NCBI GenBank assembly: GCA_947486785.1
Contig: CANKUU010000009.1
Location: 62,001-126,000, forward strand
DNA from: an uncultured Flavobacteriaceae bacterium
Lineage (GTDB): Bacteria; Bacteroidota; Bacteroidia; Flavobacteriales; Flavobacteriaceae
DNA length: 64,000 bases
Direction: 5' to 3'
Shown here: positions 1 through 10,071 of the stretch, in pieces
Layout: every line of letters starts with the position of its first letter
Position numbering within the stretch: the stretch's first letter is position 1
Notes under the pieces: model-generated
The model's input: the letters and a program-made list of their open reading frames with translations, nothing else
What the model was told of the DNA's origin: nothing
Database searches by the model: none
Translations under genes and position numbers: made by a program

Positions 1-118
1 AATTGTAATCTAGTTAGATAGATCTAAAAATGTCTTTTATAATTTTAAATACTATAGAAACAACTTTTGTATGATAAAATACGTTATTCTGAGAAGGTAT
101 TACCCCGTATTTTTTAAA

Positions 119-955
119 TTAACTTTCTTTTTTTGCTCCAATAGCATTAAAATAGCAAATTTCAGCATTAAAAGGTATCTTAGATTGATGCCAGATACTA
201 AAACCAGCTTCCTTAAAAAGGCTCGCATAGTTATGTGAAAATGAACATTCTGGACCATAGATTTGTGATCTTGGATTGGAAGTAAAATCAACGTGGACTC
301 CTATTGGTTCTATTGCAATAAAAATTATTTCTTCTAGATTTCTTAACTCGTTAAGTAACGATTTTAGTTCTTCCTCTGTAAAATATTCAAGAACACCTCC
401 TGATGTAAAAAATATCATACCGCTAGCGCCTGATTTTTTAACCCAATTTAATCCATCTATAGAAGTAAACTCGAGTTTTTTATTTTCTTGATATTTATTT
501 TGATTAATTATTGTTTGCTCCGTATTTAAATCAATACCTACGAATCTATCAATTTGGTGAAATTTAGTGGAAAGATAGTTGATGACATCTCCATGACCTG
601 TTCCAATTTCAACCATAGTATTGAAATTAGTAGCAGTTTTGCTTAATAATCCTTGGAGTTCCTCAAATATTGAAGAACAATAAGGAATAAAAAAATCATC
701 AAGGGCATTACTGTCTTTCTCTGAAAAGAATTCACCTCCTTTTTCAACCCAAAAACTGCGGTGAAATTCAGACAATGAGTTAAAATCTTTATTCTTTTTG
801 GCTTTCTTTAATAGCGAATGACGAATTAAGTTATCTTTAAAACTAAGAGAGTTATTCAAAGAAATCGTCATTCCCTTTTTCGATAGTTCTTTGGCTCTTT
901 TAGGTTGTAAGGCAATCAGCAGATTACCCAAAAGAGTTTTAATTTTTTCTTTCAC
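119..955 (-). CDS. class I SAM-dependent methyltransferase
   Basis: The 278-residue protein carries a recognisable SAM-binding motif I (VEIGTGHGD, near residue 117), followed by an acidic residue at the end of strand beta-2 (VGIDLN). This is the pattern of Rossmann-fold class I methyltransferases. The first ~80 residues are basic and helical and probably serve a family-specific role. No substrate signature is visible, so the target (small molecule, sugar or lipid) is unknown. It is transcribed leftward, downstream of recG on the same strand with a 66-bp gap. Fold assignment is fairly certain; function is not. Confidence 0.75.
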   Translation of the reverse strand: MKEKIKTLLGNLLIALQPKRAKELSKKGMTISLNNSLSFKDNLIRHSLLKKAKKNKDFNSLSEFHRSFWVEKGGEFFSEKDSNALDDFFIPYCSSIFEELQGLLSKTATNFNTMVEIGTGHGDVINYLSTKFHQIDRFVGIDLNTEQTIINQNKYQENKKLEFTSIDGLNWVKKSGASGMIFFTSGGVLEYFTEEELKSLLNELRNLEEIIFIAIEPIGVHVDFTSNPRSQIYGPECSFSHNYASLFKEAGFSIWHQSKIPFNAEICYFNAIGAKKES

Positions 956-1021
956 AAAAAATGAATATTTATAAGTTTTAAATAACCATTCTAAAATTAT
1001 TTTAATCTCTAAAGCTTAGAT

Positions 1022-3127
1022 TCAACTAATATAATTCCAGATATTCTTATATTTTATTAATTGCGCATAGATATTACGAATTACCTTATTTTCCGCTTTT
1101 TCTAGATTAGGGTCGTCTTTTAGCAGTTGAATAGCATAATAGCGTGCCGTTTTTAAAATGTCATTATCTTTAACAATATCTGCAATTTTAAGATTTAGCA
1201 CACCACTTTGTTGGGTTCCCATAATGTCGCCTGGTCCGCGAAGCTTTAAATCAACTTCTGCAATTTCAAAACCATCATTGGTACGCACCATGGTTTCTAA
1301 TCTTGTTTTTGCTTCGGTAGAAAGTTTGTGACCCGTCATTAAAATACAGTAGCTTTGATCGGCACCTCTTCCAACCCGTCCACGCAGTTGATGTAGTTGA
1401 GATAAGCCAAAGCGTTCTGCACTTTCTATAATCATAACAGAGGCATTTGGCACATTTACACCCACTTCAATTACTGTTGTAGCAACCATAATTTGAGTTT
1501 CACCTTTTACAAACCGTTCCATCTCATAATCTTTATCTGCAGGTTTCATTTTGCCATGTACAATTGATATTTGATAGTCTGGTAATGGAAAATCGCGTGA
1601 AATACTTTCAAAACCATCCATTAGGTCTTTATAGTCTAATACTTCTGATTCTTGAATTAAAGGGTAAACGACATAAATTTGTCGCCCCTTTTTTATTTCA
1701 TCACGAATAAATTGAAATACTTTTAAGCGATTAGAATCATACCTATGTACTGTTTTAATGGCTTTTCGACCTGGCGGAAGTTCGTCAATAACTGAAATAT
1801 CTAAATCGCCATATAAGCTCATAGCCAAAGTTCTGGGTATCGGCGTAGCTGTCATTACCAGTATGTGGGGCGGAAATTTATTTTTATGCCATAATTTAGA
1901 ACGTTGGGCTACACCAAATCGATGTTGTTCGTCAATAATGGCGAGTCCCAGATTTTTGTATTTTACTTTATCTTCGAGTAATGCATGGGTGCCAATCAGA
2001 ATTTTAATTTCGCCATTTTCTAGCTGTTCATGAATTGGTTTTCTAGCAGATTTTTTAACAGAACCTGTGAGTAGTGAACAACGCACACCTATCGTATCGA
2101 GAAGTTCTTTAATGCCAGTATAATGCTGGTTTGCAAGAATCTCGGTTGGTGCCATTAAGCAGGCTTGATATCCGTTATCTACCGCCAATAAAATAGCCAT
2201 TACCGCCACTATAGTCTTACCAGAGCCAACATCACCTTGCAATAACCGATTCATTTGGGCATTGCTACCTAAGTCATGTCTTATTTCTTTTATTACTCTT
2301 TTTTGTGCGTTGGTTAGCTCAAAGGGTAGATGATTTTTATAAAATTCATTAAATAATTGGCCAACTTGATTAAAATTAAAGCCTTTAATTTTTTTCTTGT
2401 GCAACAAATTTTTAATAAGTAGCTGCATTTGAATATAGAATAGCTCCTCAAACTTCAAACGAAATTGTGCTTTTGCCAATAAATCTTGACTTTTTGGAAA
2501 GTGAATGTTTAATAGCGATTCACTCTTTGGTAGTAGTTTTAATTGTTCTAATAGATTTTCGGAAAGCGTTTCAGAAAAATTAGCTTTAGTCTCTATAAAT
2601 AATTGTTGCACTAATTTACTAATGACTCTATTGGTGATTCCTCTAGAACTCAATTTTTCACTTGAAGGGTAAATGGGTTGCATTGCTATTTTGAGACTAT
2701 TTTTATGCTCTTGTAAGAGTTCCATTTCGGGGTGTGGCATAGAAAATATACCGCCATAAAAATTACACTTGCCAAAAATGACGTAAGGTGTATTTAATTT
2801 TAGGTTTTCGCGAATCCATTTTTGACCACGAAACCAAACGAGTTCCATTTTTCCGGTTTCATCAATAAAAGTGGCTACCAAGCGCTTGCCTTTTTTTTGA
2901 TCGATGGTTTTGATATTAATAATTTTACCTACAATTTGAACATCCGCATTACTGCGTTGTAGTTGGGCTATTTTATAATATTGGGTTTTGTCTATATATC
3001 GATTAGGAAATAGATTTAATAAATCTTGATAAGTGTAAATGCCAAGTTCACCTTGCAAAGTTTCAGCTCTGCCTGGGCCTACACCTTTTAAATATGTAAT
3101 CGGAGTTTGCAAAAAATTTGCTGTCAT
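1022..3127 (-). CDS. recG: ATP-dependent DNA helicase RecG
   Basis: RecG remodels stalled replication forks and branch-migrates Holliday junctions. At 701 residues the length is typical. An N-terminal wedge/OB-fold region (about residues 1-260) precedes the two RecA-like motor domains. Walker A is GDVGSGKT with Lys304, motif II is DEQH as usual in RecG, TATPIPRT is motif III, and the C-terminal part has QLRGRVGRG (motif VI) and LKLRGPGD, both highly characteristic. The start codon lies about 190 bp from the divergent aminopeptidase gene. Nothing suggests damage to the gene. Confidence 0.97.
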   Translation of the reverse strand: MTANFLQTPITYLKGVGPGRAETLQGELGIYTYQDLLNLFPNRYIDKTQYYKIAQLQRSNADVQIVGKIINIKTIDQKKGKRLVATFIDETGKMELVWFRGQKWIRENLKLNTPYVIFGKCNFYGGIFSMPHPEMELLQEHKNSLKIAMQPIYPSSEKLSSRGITNRVISKLVQQLFIETKANFSETLSENLLEQLKLLPKSESLLNIHFPKSQDLLAKAQFRLKFEELFYIQMQLLIKNLLHKKKIKGFNFNQVGQLFNEFYKNHLPFELTNAQKRVIKEIRHDLGSNAQMNRLLQGDVGSGKTIVAVMAILLAVDNGYQACLMAPTEILANQHYTGIKELLDTIGVRCSLLTGSVKKSARKPIHEQLENGEIKILIGTHALLEDKVKYKNLGLAIIDEQHRFGVAQRSKLWHKNKFPPHILVMTATPIPRTLAMSLYGDLDISVIDELPPGRKAIKTVHRYDSNRLKVFQFIRDEIKKGRQIYVVYPLIQESEVLDYKDLMDGFESISRDFPLPDYQISIVHGKMKPADKDYEMERFVKGETQIMVATTVIEVGVNVPNASVMIIESAERFGLSQLHQLRGRVGRGADQSYCILMTGHKLSTEAKTRLETMVRTNDGFEIAEVDLKLRGPGDIMGTQQSGVLNLKIADIVKDNDILKTARYYAIQLLKDDPNLEKAENKVIRNIYAQLIKYKNIWNYIS

Positions 3128-3262
3128 AAAACGAATTTAAGGGTTCAAGTTTTGAACTGCAACAAAAAAAGTATAGACGCTTAGTGCTAAACCATTTTTA
3201 CAACTATATCGTTAAAATTGGCGTTTAATTAAATCAGGGGCTTGGTCACTTTTGAGAATAGG

Positions 3263-3294
3263 TTAGTCGATAGCTGTCTAAATTCTTAAATTTG
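3263..3294 (+). promoter_or_regulatory. putative Bacteroidota-type promoter for the M1 aminopeptidase
   Basis: TAAATTTG at 3287-3294 matches the -7 consensus TAnnTTTG. The -33 position, 20 bp upstream, is only a weak match (TTAG at 3263). It lies 25 bp before the aminopeptidase ATG, which would leave a short leader. Confidence 0.45.
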
Positions 3295-3319
3295 GATAAT
3301 ATTTTACAATAGCTATGTT

Positions 3320-5401
3320 ATGAAAATATTTTTTATTGTACTTTTTATTGTTGTTCACCTAACAAACGCACAGCATCAAGATAAGGTTGATTTTTTAAAG
3401 GCAGAGGTAGTCATAAATCCAAATGGCAAAGAAAAGCGTATTGATGGAACGGTTATATATGATTTTAAGTTGCTTGAAGCAGTAGATTCTGTTTTTTTAG
3501 ATGCTAAAGCTATGAGCTTTAGTGCTGTAAAATTAAATGGCAAAAATGCGAGCTACCGAAACCACGATAATAAAATATGGATTAAAAATAAATTTAAGAA
3601 AGGATCAAAACATAAGCTCATCATTAGCTATAGCTGTACACCAAAACAAACTGTTTATTTTATAGGATGGGATGATGCTATTAAAGGAAATGAACAAATA
3701 TGGACACAGGGTCAGGGCAAGTATACTAGCTATTGGTTACCTAGTTTTGACGCCATGGAGGAAAAGTTTGTAGTTAATTTAACTATAAAATCGAGTAAAA
3801 ATAGTACCGTAATAGCAAATGGTATTTCTAATACTAAACCTCTTTTAAAAAATGATACACTCAGTTGGCAGTTTAATATGAAAAAACCAATGAGCAGCTA
3901 CCTTTTGGCATTTGCTATTGGCACATATAACAAGCAAGAACTGATATCAAAAAGTGGTATTCGAATTGAAAATTATTATTACCCAAAAGACAGTATAAAA
4001 GTAGAGCCGACTTATAGGTACACGAAAGAAATTTTTGATTTTATGGAGCAGGAGATCGGCATTCCGTATCCGTGGCAAAATTATAAACAGGTGCCGGTTC
4101 ATGATTTTTTATATGCCGGAATGGAAAATACAACAGCTACACTATTTTCTGATGGCTATGTTATAGATTCAACTGCTTTTATAGATAGAAATTACATAAA
4201 TGTAAATGCGCATGAATTGGCACATCAGTGGTTTGGAAATTTAGTAACAGAAAAAAATGGCAATCATCACTGGTTACATGAAGGTTTTGCCACGTATTAC
4301 GCACAACTAGCTGAAAAAAAACTTTTTGGTAATGAGCATTATTACTGGAAATTATATAATTCTTTGTTAGAACTTCAAAAAATAATAGATAGAGGAGAAG
4401 GACAAAGTTTAACCGACCCAAATGCCAGTAGTCTAATTTTTTATGAGAAAGGAGCTTGGGCAATTTATATGTTGCGAAATTTAATAGGTGATGCGAAGTT
4501 TAAGTTGGGTATTAAAAAATACTTAAAAAGTTTTGCTTTCAAAAATGCCACAATTAATGATTTTTTGAGTGAAATGGAGAAGGCTAGTGGTATTTCACTA
4601 TCAAATTTTTCAAAGACTTGGTTAGAAGGTAATAAAATACCTTTTAATGAGGCTAAAGCAGAATTGCAGAATGATGCTGAATCACTTCGATTGTTATTTG
4701 AAATGGAAAATAAATCTGATTCAATTTCTGACAATAATTTAGTTTATCAACAACTATGGTTACAAACTAATTCTATTGAGCTAAAGAATTATATAATCCA
4801 TACAAAAGCATCGAAACTCTCAACTCTAATTTGGGAAAAGGCTCTCGATGAAGATGATTTAAGAATACGTCGAGCTATTTCTTTAAATATGGATACTATT
4901 CCGCTTGTTTTAAAGGAAAAATTTGAAAAATTGCTTTTTGATAAAAGTTATGTTACCATAGAGAATGCTTTGTTTAAGCTATGGGTGCAGTACCCTAGTG
5001 AAAGGAGAAAATATTTAGATCAAACAAAAGCCATTATGGGCTTACCCAATAAAAATGTTCGGTTATTATGGCTTACTTTAGCCATCTTAACGAATGATTA
5101 TAATGCAAAGCATACCCAATATTATTTTCAAGAGCTTAGTGGTTATACAGCAGCACATTATAGTTACGAAGTAAGAATGAGCGCTTTTCAATATTTAAAC
5201 CAAGCTATTGGTTTGAACGACTTTTGCTTAGCAAACTTAGTATCTGCAACGCAACACCATAGCTGGCAGTTTAAAAAATTCGCTCGAAATTTAGTAGATC
5301 AATTAATACAGGATGTAAATTATAAAGCACGGTTTACCGCCTTAACTAAAAAAATGAAAGACGAAGAGTTGCGATATATAAAAACTAAATTAAATAAGTA
5401 A
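3320..5401 (+). CDS. secreted M1 family zinc aminopeptidase
   Basis: The protein has 693 residues and an N-terminal signal peptide ending near Asn-Ala-Gln. The M1 zinc site is complete: HELAH at residues 298-302 plus Glu321 in the following WLHEGF helix. A GMEN motif near residue 265 corresponds to the family's GxMEN exopeptidase loop. The region after the catalytic domain is helical, HEAT-like by appearance. It probably trims N-terminal residues from peptides in the periplasm. Its stop codon overlaps the start of the following patatin gene (TAATG), so the two are probably co-translated. Confidence 0.93.
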   Translation: MKIFFIVLFIVVHLTNAQHQDKVDFLKAEVVINPNGKEKRIDGTVIYDFKLLEAVDSVFLDAKAMSFSAVKLNGKNASYRNHDNKIWIKNKFKKGSKHKLIISYSCTPKQTVYFIGWDDAIKGNEQIWTQGQGKYTSYWLPSFDAMEEKFVVNLTIKSSKNSTVIANGISNTKPLLKNDTLSWQFNMKKPMSSYLLAFAIGTYNKQELISKSGIRIENYYYPKDSIKVEPTYRYTKEIFDFMEQEIGIPYPWQNYKQVPVHDFLYAGMENTTATLFSDGYVIDSTAFIDRNYINVNAHELAHQWFGNLVTEKNGNHHWLHEGFATYYAQLAEKKLFGNEHYYWKLYNSLLELQKIIDRGEGQSLTDPNASSLIFYEKGAWAIYMLRNLIGDAKFKLGIKKYLKSFAFKNATINDFLSEMEKASGISLSNFSKTWLEGNKIPFNEAKAELQNDAESLRLLFEMENKSDSISDNNLVYQQLWLQTNSIELKNYIIHTKASKLSTLIWEKALDEDDLRIRRAISLNMDTIPLVLKEKFEKLLFDKSYVTIENALFKLWVQYPSERRKYLDQTKAIMGLPNKNVRLLWLTLAILTNDYNAKHTQYYFQELSGYTAAHYSYEVRMSAFQYLNQAIGLNDFCLANLVSATQHHSWQFKKFARNLVDQLIQDVNYKARFTALTKKMKDEELRYIKTKLNK

Positions 5402-6315
5402 TGAGAGCTTTAGTTATATCTGGTGGTGGCAGTAAAGGGGCGTTTGCAGGAGGCGTTGCTCAATTTCTTCTTCAAGAATCTGGCAATAAATATGATTTGT
5501 TTGTAGGTACCTCAACAGGTAGTCTTTTAATTTGTCACCTAGCGCTGGGTAAATTAGACAAAATAAAAGAGATTTATTCTAATGTAGATCAAAATACCAT
5601 TTTTAATAATTGTCCATTTTTAGTAAAGAAAAAGAATGGTATTGATGAAATATCAATTAACCATTGGAATGTTTTTAAGAATTTCATGAAAGGAAAAAAA
5701 ACCTTTGGCGAAAGTGAGAATCTTAGAAAATTAATACGTAAAAGCCTTACCATTGAAGAATATCAAGAATTGCGAGATGGTCCTAACGATGTTGTAGTTA
5801 CCGTATCAAATTTATCTTTAAATCAAGTAGAATATAAATCGATTAATGATTATACCTACGATGAATTCTGTGATTGGATATGGATATCGGCAAATTATAC
5901 GCCTTTTATGAGTTTAGTACGTAAGAATGGATCTGAATATGCCGATGGTGGTTTAGGCAGTATTGTGCCTATTGAAGAGGCAATTCTTCGTGGGGCAGCA
6001 TATGTTGATGTTGTAGTACTTCATACAGAAATTAACTATATGAATCGAATGCCATCTAGAAACCCGTTCGAGCTTTTAACTACGATGTTAAGTTTTATTC
6101 TCGATCGAATCGAAAATCATAATATTAGAATAGGAAAATTAGTGGCTAATCAAAAAGATGCCATTATTAATTTGTATTACACGCCAACTGTTTTAACAAC
6201 GAATTCTTTAATATTTAATAAAGAAAAAATGACACGTTGGTGGAAACGTGGATATCTGTATGCTAAAAATAAGAACGAAAAAACGAATCCAATTCAGCCT
6301 AATGAGCATGAATAA
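5401..6315 (+). CDS. patatin-like phospholipase
   Basis: This 304-residue protein shows the full patatin signature: glycine-rich oxyanion loop GGGSKG (residues 8-13), nucleophile elbow GTSTG (36-40, Ser38) and the catalytic Asp in DGG (Asp182). Patatins are Ser-Asp dyad lipid acyl hydrolases. No signal peptide is visible, so it is likely cytoplasmic or peripheral on the inner membrane. The start overlaps the aminopeptidase stop by one base, which suggests translational coupling. The substrate cannot be read from sequence. Confidence 0.92.
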   Translation: MRALVISGGGSKGAFAGGVAQFLLQESGNKYDLFVGTSTGSLLICHLALGKLDKIKEIYSNVDQNTIFNNCPFLVKKKNGIDEISINHWNVFKNFMKGKKTFGESENLRKLIRKSLTIEEYQELRDGPNDVVVTVSNLSLNQVEYKSINDYTYDEFCDWIWISANYTPFMSLVRKNGSEYADGGLGSIVPIEEAILRGAAYVDVVVLHTEINYMNRMPSRNPFELLTTMLSFILDRIENHNIRIGKLVANQKDAIINLYYTPTVLTTNSLIFNKEKMTRWWKRGYLYAKNKNEKTNPIQPNEHE

Positions 6316-6376
6316 AATTCGTTTTAATCTTAAATAAAATAAAAGCTTGTAGTTTAAAATGGCAATTTTAAGTAGT

Positions 6377-6895
6377 TTACCAGAGTTCAGAAATTTCTTT
6401 TTTAACAAAAGCTAATGCTGTTGTAGAGGGGTTTTGTTTATCCATAGTTTTGGTTAAAATATCCTCTCGTAGCTTATCTGCAGAATCGGTTTCGCTCATT
6501 CCTGCTTTTCTAATCATTTGAATAGTTGTGCTTTTAGCGGCTTTAATAACATTCCACAATTCGTCTGTTAAATATATTTGTTGTGAGAGATTGTGCTCAA
6601 ATTCATTTTCAATACTCTTAATCAGTAAATTTTCATAAGCGGTTTTGTCATCACTTTTAGGTGCTACGCGAAGCACTAAATTCGGAATGGAGATGCGCTC
6701 TAAAAATAAAGCCATGCGCTCATAGGCTTGTAATCGTATAGGTAACGTGCTTGCTTGCGAGTCTTTGTGCAGTAAAAATCGCCTTCTTCCTTCTTCGTTA
6801 TTGGTGTGCATTCTAAAAAAATAAAAAGCAATTGCACCAGTAATTACAGATGGTAATAGGTATGCAAATAGTTGAAACATTTGATCGCCCGTCAT
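6377..6895 (-). CDS. DUF7935-like membrane-anchored protein
   Basis: This 172-residue protein has one N-terminal membrane segment (about residues 7-26), followed by a charged helical cytoplasmic domain containing RLQAYERM and a long amphipathic stretch. The layout matches a small family common in Flavobacteriaceae that I recall as DUF7935; that name is from memory and not checked. No catalytic motif is seen. The gene converges on the patatin gene, with about 60 bp between the stops. Function is unknown. Confidence 0.7.
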   Translation of the reverse strand: MTGDQMFQLFAYLLPSVITGAIAFYFFRMHTNNEEGRRRFLLHKDSQASTLPIRLQAYERMALFLERISIPNLVLRVAPKSDDKTAYENLLIKSIENEFEHNLSQQIYLTDELWNVIKAAKSTTIQMIRKAGMSETDSADKLREDILTKTMDKQNPSTTALAFVKKEISELW

Positions 6896-7066
6896 ATTTA
6901 TAAATTTGAAGTTATACTGAAAATAAAACGATCATTTTTTTGAAAAAGTATTCTATTGCAATTAGAAATTGTTGACTTAAGTTTTGCTTGACCAGTAATG
7001 GTATAAAGACTCTTTTTTTGACACGAAAATTTCTAAAAAAAAACTTTTATTTACAACATCAACTTT

Positions 7067-7840
7067 TTACTTGTTATGTTTCATCTGTTCTTTCGCCATT
7101 TTGTAAAATTCATTAAACATAGGATGAATTTTTAAAACAATACCCTCTTTTAAATTTCCATCTTTACCTATACTAGATATTCGTTCTGGAGCAATATTCA
7201 TTTTAAGAAGGGTCATGCCAATTGCAGAGGCTTGTTTAAAGGGTACCTCTAAATTTCCGGTCATGCTCAAGCCTTCTATACTGATAGCCATGTTAGGGCA
7301 CATAGCAAGAATTTGAGAAATTTTTTCAATCCAAGTTTTACCAGCAGCACTTAAACTTGTACCTGTATCGGTTTCAAAGATAGAAGCTAAACTAGAAGAT
7401 ATGATTACACTTCCGTTTGCAACGCTAATTTTAGCATTTTCACCTAATGTTTGCTTTGCTTTGGTTAATACAACTAAAGCCGTAGAATCGTTTCTTGAAA
7501 TGGCATTATTGATACCTGCAAGCTGTTTTTCTTTTTCATTAAGACGTTCCATCGCCTTATTAAAATTAGTAGAATTTTTTGTAGACACTTCGGTAAAACT
7601 AGTTAAGCTCTTCATTAGCGTTTGATTGGCATGTTGAAGTTCAGTTACCTGACCCTTAAAAGATTCTGCTTCTGCTTCTGCGACTTTTTGTTTCTTTTGA
7701 GCATTAGTTATTAATGCATTAATGGAGTCAAGTTGAAATCTTAAAGTACTAATTTCAGTTAGCAGTTCACTTTTCTTTTGTGCATTTATTGCGGTGACAG
7801 TTGAAAGGGTTAAGACAAAAAATAATAGTTTTAATTTCAT
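7067..7840 (-). CDS. coiled-coil envelope protein, degenerate OmpA-like paralogue
   Basis: The product has 257 residues: a signal peptide (cleavage near INAQ), a coiled coil (about residues 22-120) and a globular C-terminus. It aligns by eye with the OmpA-family lipoprotein encoded at 15202-16056, including ISRNDS versus ITRRDS, SIEG versus MVEG, and FYKMAKEQMK versus FYSMIEEGMK near the C-termini. The OmpA peptidoglycan-binding residues are missing: there is no TDD, no NxxLSxxRA helix and no terminal RRT/RI motif. It may have kept the fold and lost cell-wall binding. It is secreted but lacks a lipobox. Confidence 0.75.
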   Translation of the reverse strand: MKLKLLFFVLTLSTVTAINAQKKSELLTEISTLRFQLDSINALITNAQKKQKVAEAEAESFKGQVTELQHANQTLMKSLTSFTEVSTKNSTNFNKAMERLNEKEKQLAGINNAISRNDSTALVVLTKAKQTLGENAKISVANGSVIISSSLASIFETDTGTSLSAAGKTWIEKISQILAMCPNMAISIEGLSMTGNLEVPFKQASAIGMTLLKMNIAPERISSIGKDGNLKEGIVLKIHPMFNEFYKMAKEQMKHNK

Positions 7841-7880
7841 AAGATGGTTATGCTTCGTGAATATTTTCGTTTTTTACAAA

Positions 7881-7888
7881 CAAAAGTA
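7881..7888 (-). promoter_or_regulatory. putative -7 element for the 7067-7840 gene
   Basis: Read on the minus strand, TACTTTTG matches TAnnTTTG exactly, 40 bp upstream of the ATG. The -33 element falls inside the end of the neighbouring FMN-enzyme gene and is not convincing, so this is tentative. Confidence 0.4.
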
Positions 7889-7890
7889 AA

Positions 7891-9465
7891 TTATTTAGTT
7901 GATTTGGAATACACTTTACCTCCTAAGTACGGACAATCGTATAATGCCTGCATTCCCTTAAATTCTACTGGGTTCTTATTATATCCGTAAGAAGCTCTCA
8001 AATTTCGGGTTAAATCAATATCATCTACATTAATTTGAATATCATTCATAGTAAACTGGCAAGGGTGTTCATAGCCGGCGGCATGGGTAATTTCAATTAA
8101 TTCTTTTCTAAAGGTTTTAAAATATTGCGCTAAGCGTTCTGACTTTAAAGGGATATTAATACCTTTCTGTCTCCATTTGCTTTGTGTTGCAATACCTGCA
8201 GGACATTTGTTGGTGTGGCATACCTGAGCTTGGATACAGCCAATGCTCATCATGGCTTCTCTAGCAACATTAATACAATCAACACCCATCGAAAAAGCCA
8301 TAGCTGCTTTAGCAGGAAAACCTAATTTTCCACTACCTATAAATACAATACGGTCTACTAAATTTCTTTTTTGAAAAACTTTATAAAGGCTTGAAAAGCC
8401 ATAAACCCAAGGTAACGAAACATGATCGGCAAATGACGGCGGGGCAGCACCTGTGCCGCCTTCTCCACCATCTACAGTAATAAAATCTGGCCCTTTGCCT
8501 GTTTCAACCATTATATCGGCTAATTCATGCCATTGTTCTAGTTTTCCTATAGCGCCTTTAATACCTACGGGTAAACCGGTAGCTTCGGCAATTTCTTCAA
8601 TGAGTTGCATTAATTCGGTAACATCACTAAACGCTTTGTGGGTAGCTGGTGAAAGTACATCTTTGCCTATGTCTACACCTCTTATTTCAGCAATTTCTTT
8701 TGTTATTTTTGCTCCAGGAAGTACACCTCCTTTTCCTGGTTTTGCACCTTGTGATAATTTAATTTCTATAGCTTTAATACAAGGATTTTCTTGAGTAAGC
8801 TGAACGAGTTTTTTTAGAGATAAATTTCCGTCAGAAGAGCGAACACCAAAATATCCGGTTCCAAAGTGAAAAACGACGTCGCCACCTAGTTGGTGATACG
8901 GAGATAAACCGCCTTCACCAGTATTGTGATATGCGCCTGCTTTGGCAACACCTTTATTAAGCGCTTCAACAGCAGCTGCGGAAAGTGAACCGAAACTCAT
9001 CGCTGAAACATTTATTATTGAGGCTGGCCGATATGGTTTTTTGCGTTGGTTGTAAGCACCTATAATTTTAGCGCAAGGGACAAAATCTTTGTGTTTTGTG
9101 CTAGGGTGATTTTCAGAAGTTTTATAGGCCATCATCTGATTTTTAATAAAAATATGCTGATGTGCATATATGTCTCGGTCAGTACCGAAACCTTCATAAT
9201 TATTTTCTTTTTTAGCAGAAGCGTATATCCAACTTCGCTCAATTCTATTAAAGGGTAATTCTTCTCTATTATTTGCGACAAAATATTGTCGCATTTCAGG
9301 ACCAATACTCTCTAACCAAAAGCGTAAATGCCCTACAATTGGGTAATTGTGTGATATGGTATGAGATTTTTGAAAAAAAACATCACGAATTGCTACAATG
9401 ACGAGTAGTATTAAAAGCCATACCCACCAACTAATCTGAGAAAAAAAAACTATTACTTGCTCCAA
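7891..9465 (-). CDS. FMN-binding glutamate synthase family protein
   Basis: This 524-residue protein begins with a membrane segment (about residues 8-26), followed by the FMN-binding TIM-barrel domain of glutamate synthase. Visible features are the glycine-rich HNTGEGGLSPYH region, GGEGGTGAAP, and a Cys-x5-Cys-x4-Cys cluster (in QVCHTNKCP) that matches the 3Fe-4S site of GltB. It lacks the amidotransferase and GXGXG domains, so it is not a complete glutamate synthase. Stand-alone members of this family are widespread and poorly characterised oxidoreductases. The membrane anchor suggests that it works at the inner membrane. Confidence 0.92.
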   Translation of the reverse strand: MEQVIVFFSQISWWVWLLILLVIVAIRDVFFQKSHTISHNYPIVGHLRFWLESIGPEMRQYFVANNREELPFNRIERSWIYASAKKENNYEGFGTDRDIYAHQHIFIKNQMMAYKTSENHPSTKHKDFVPCAKIIGAYNQRKKPYRPASIINVSAMSFGSLSAAAVEALNKGVAKAGAYHNTGEGGLSPYHQLGGDVVFHFGTGYFGVRSSDGNLSLKKLVQLTQENPCIKAIEIKLSQGAKPGKGGVLPGAKITKEIAEIRGVDIGKDVLSPATHKAFSDVTELMQLIEEIAEATGLPVGIKGAIGKLEQWHELADIMVETGKGPDFITVDGGEGGTGAAPPSFADHVSLPWVYGFSSLYKVFQKRNLVDRIVFIGSGKLGFPAKAAMAFSMGVDCINVAREAMMSIGCIQAQVCHTNKCPAGIATQSKWRQKGINIPLKSERLAQYFKTFRKELIEITHAAGYEHPCQFTMNDIQINVDDIDLTRNLRASYGYNKNPVEFKGMQALYDCPYLGGKVYSKSTK

Positions 9466-9999
9466 ATCTTATAAATTTATTTGCAGTTGTTTGCCAATCT
9501 TATGATGATGGGCAACAAATTATTAAAGGTTAACCGCTTTCGTGTTCTATTTATATTTTTTCAAAAATAGGTATTAAGAATTGATAATTTGGCTAGTAGC
9601 CAATTGATGAAAAAGATTTTATTAGTATCATTTACTTGCACTTAACATTAAAACTAATTACTAGAATATTGGCTAAAAAATTCTGAGCTTAAATTTGAAA
9701 TTAATTTTTGCATTATCTGCAACTGTCATTTCAGCTTAATCGGCCTAACGGAGTCTTAAATATGCCTTATTTTTTATCTGCAATACACATTAAACTTTAC
9801 ATTTTAATAAGTTACTGTTGTAATAAATCTAGCTGGTCATTAAAATGAAGTATTACCTTTTTTTCATTAAAATTAAACGATTTTATTCTTTAGATATTGT
9901 TTTATCTGGGGTATCCACATAGCATCTATAATACGCATGGTTACCTATTTTTGTAGCGGTAAATAATTTTAATACATTTTACTTTTTTTTACAATAAAA
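9466..9999. other. gene-free interval
   Basis: About 530 bp of AT-rich sequence separate the FMN enzyme from the terminator of the M20 gene. I see only short dyads, for example TTGGCT/AGCCAA near 9592-9606. No reading frame resembles a protein and there is no recognisable RNA gene. Confidence 0.5.
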
Positions 10000-10035
10000 A
10001 ATACCAACTTAAGAAGCATTTCCTAAGTTGGTATT
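10000..10035 (-). terminator. intrinsic terminator of the DsrE-M20 operon
   Basis: The arms AATACCAACTTA and TAAGTTGGTATT form a stem of about 13 bp with one bulge and a short loop. Read on the minus strand, the stem is followed by TTTTTATTG, a T-rich tail. It lies 37 bp beyond the M20 gene stop. Confidence 0.75.
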
Positions 10036-10071
10036 CCTAAAAAGAGTTTAACTTGATGGTTATTTTAAGGG

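Noticed and set aside
1-118. Possible gene at the left edge
   Set aside because: No reading frame with a start or protein-like character; the sequence is AT-rich and non-coding by appearance.
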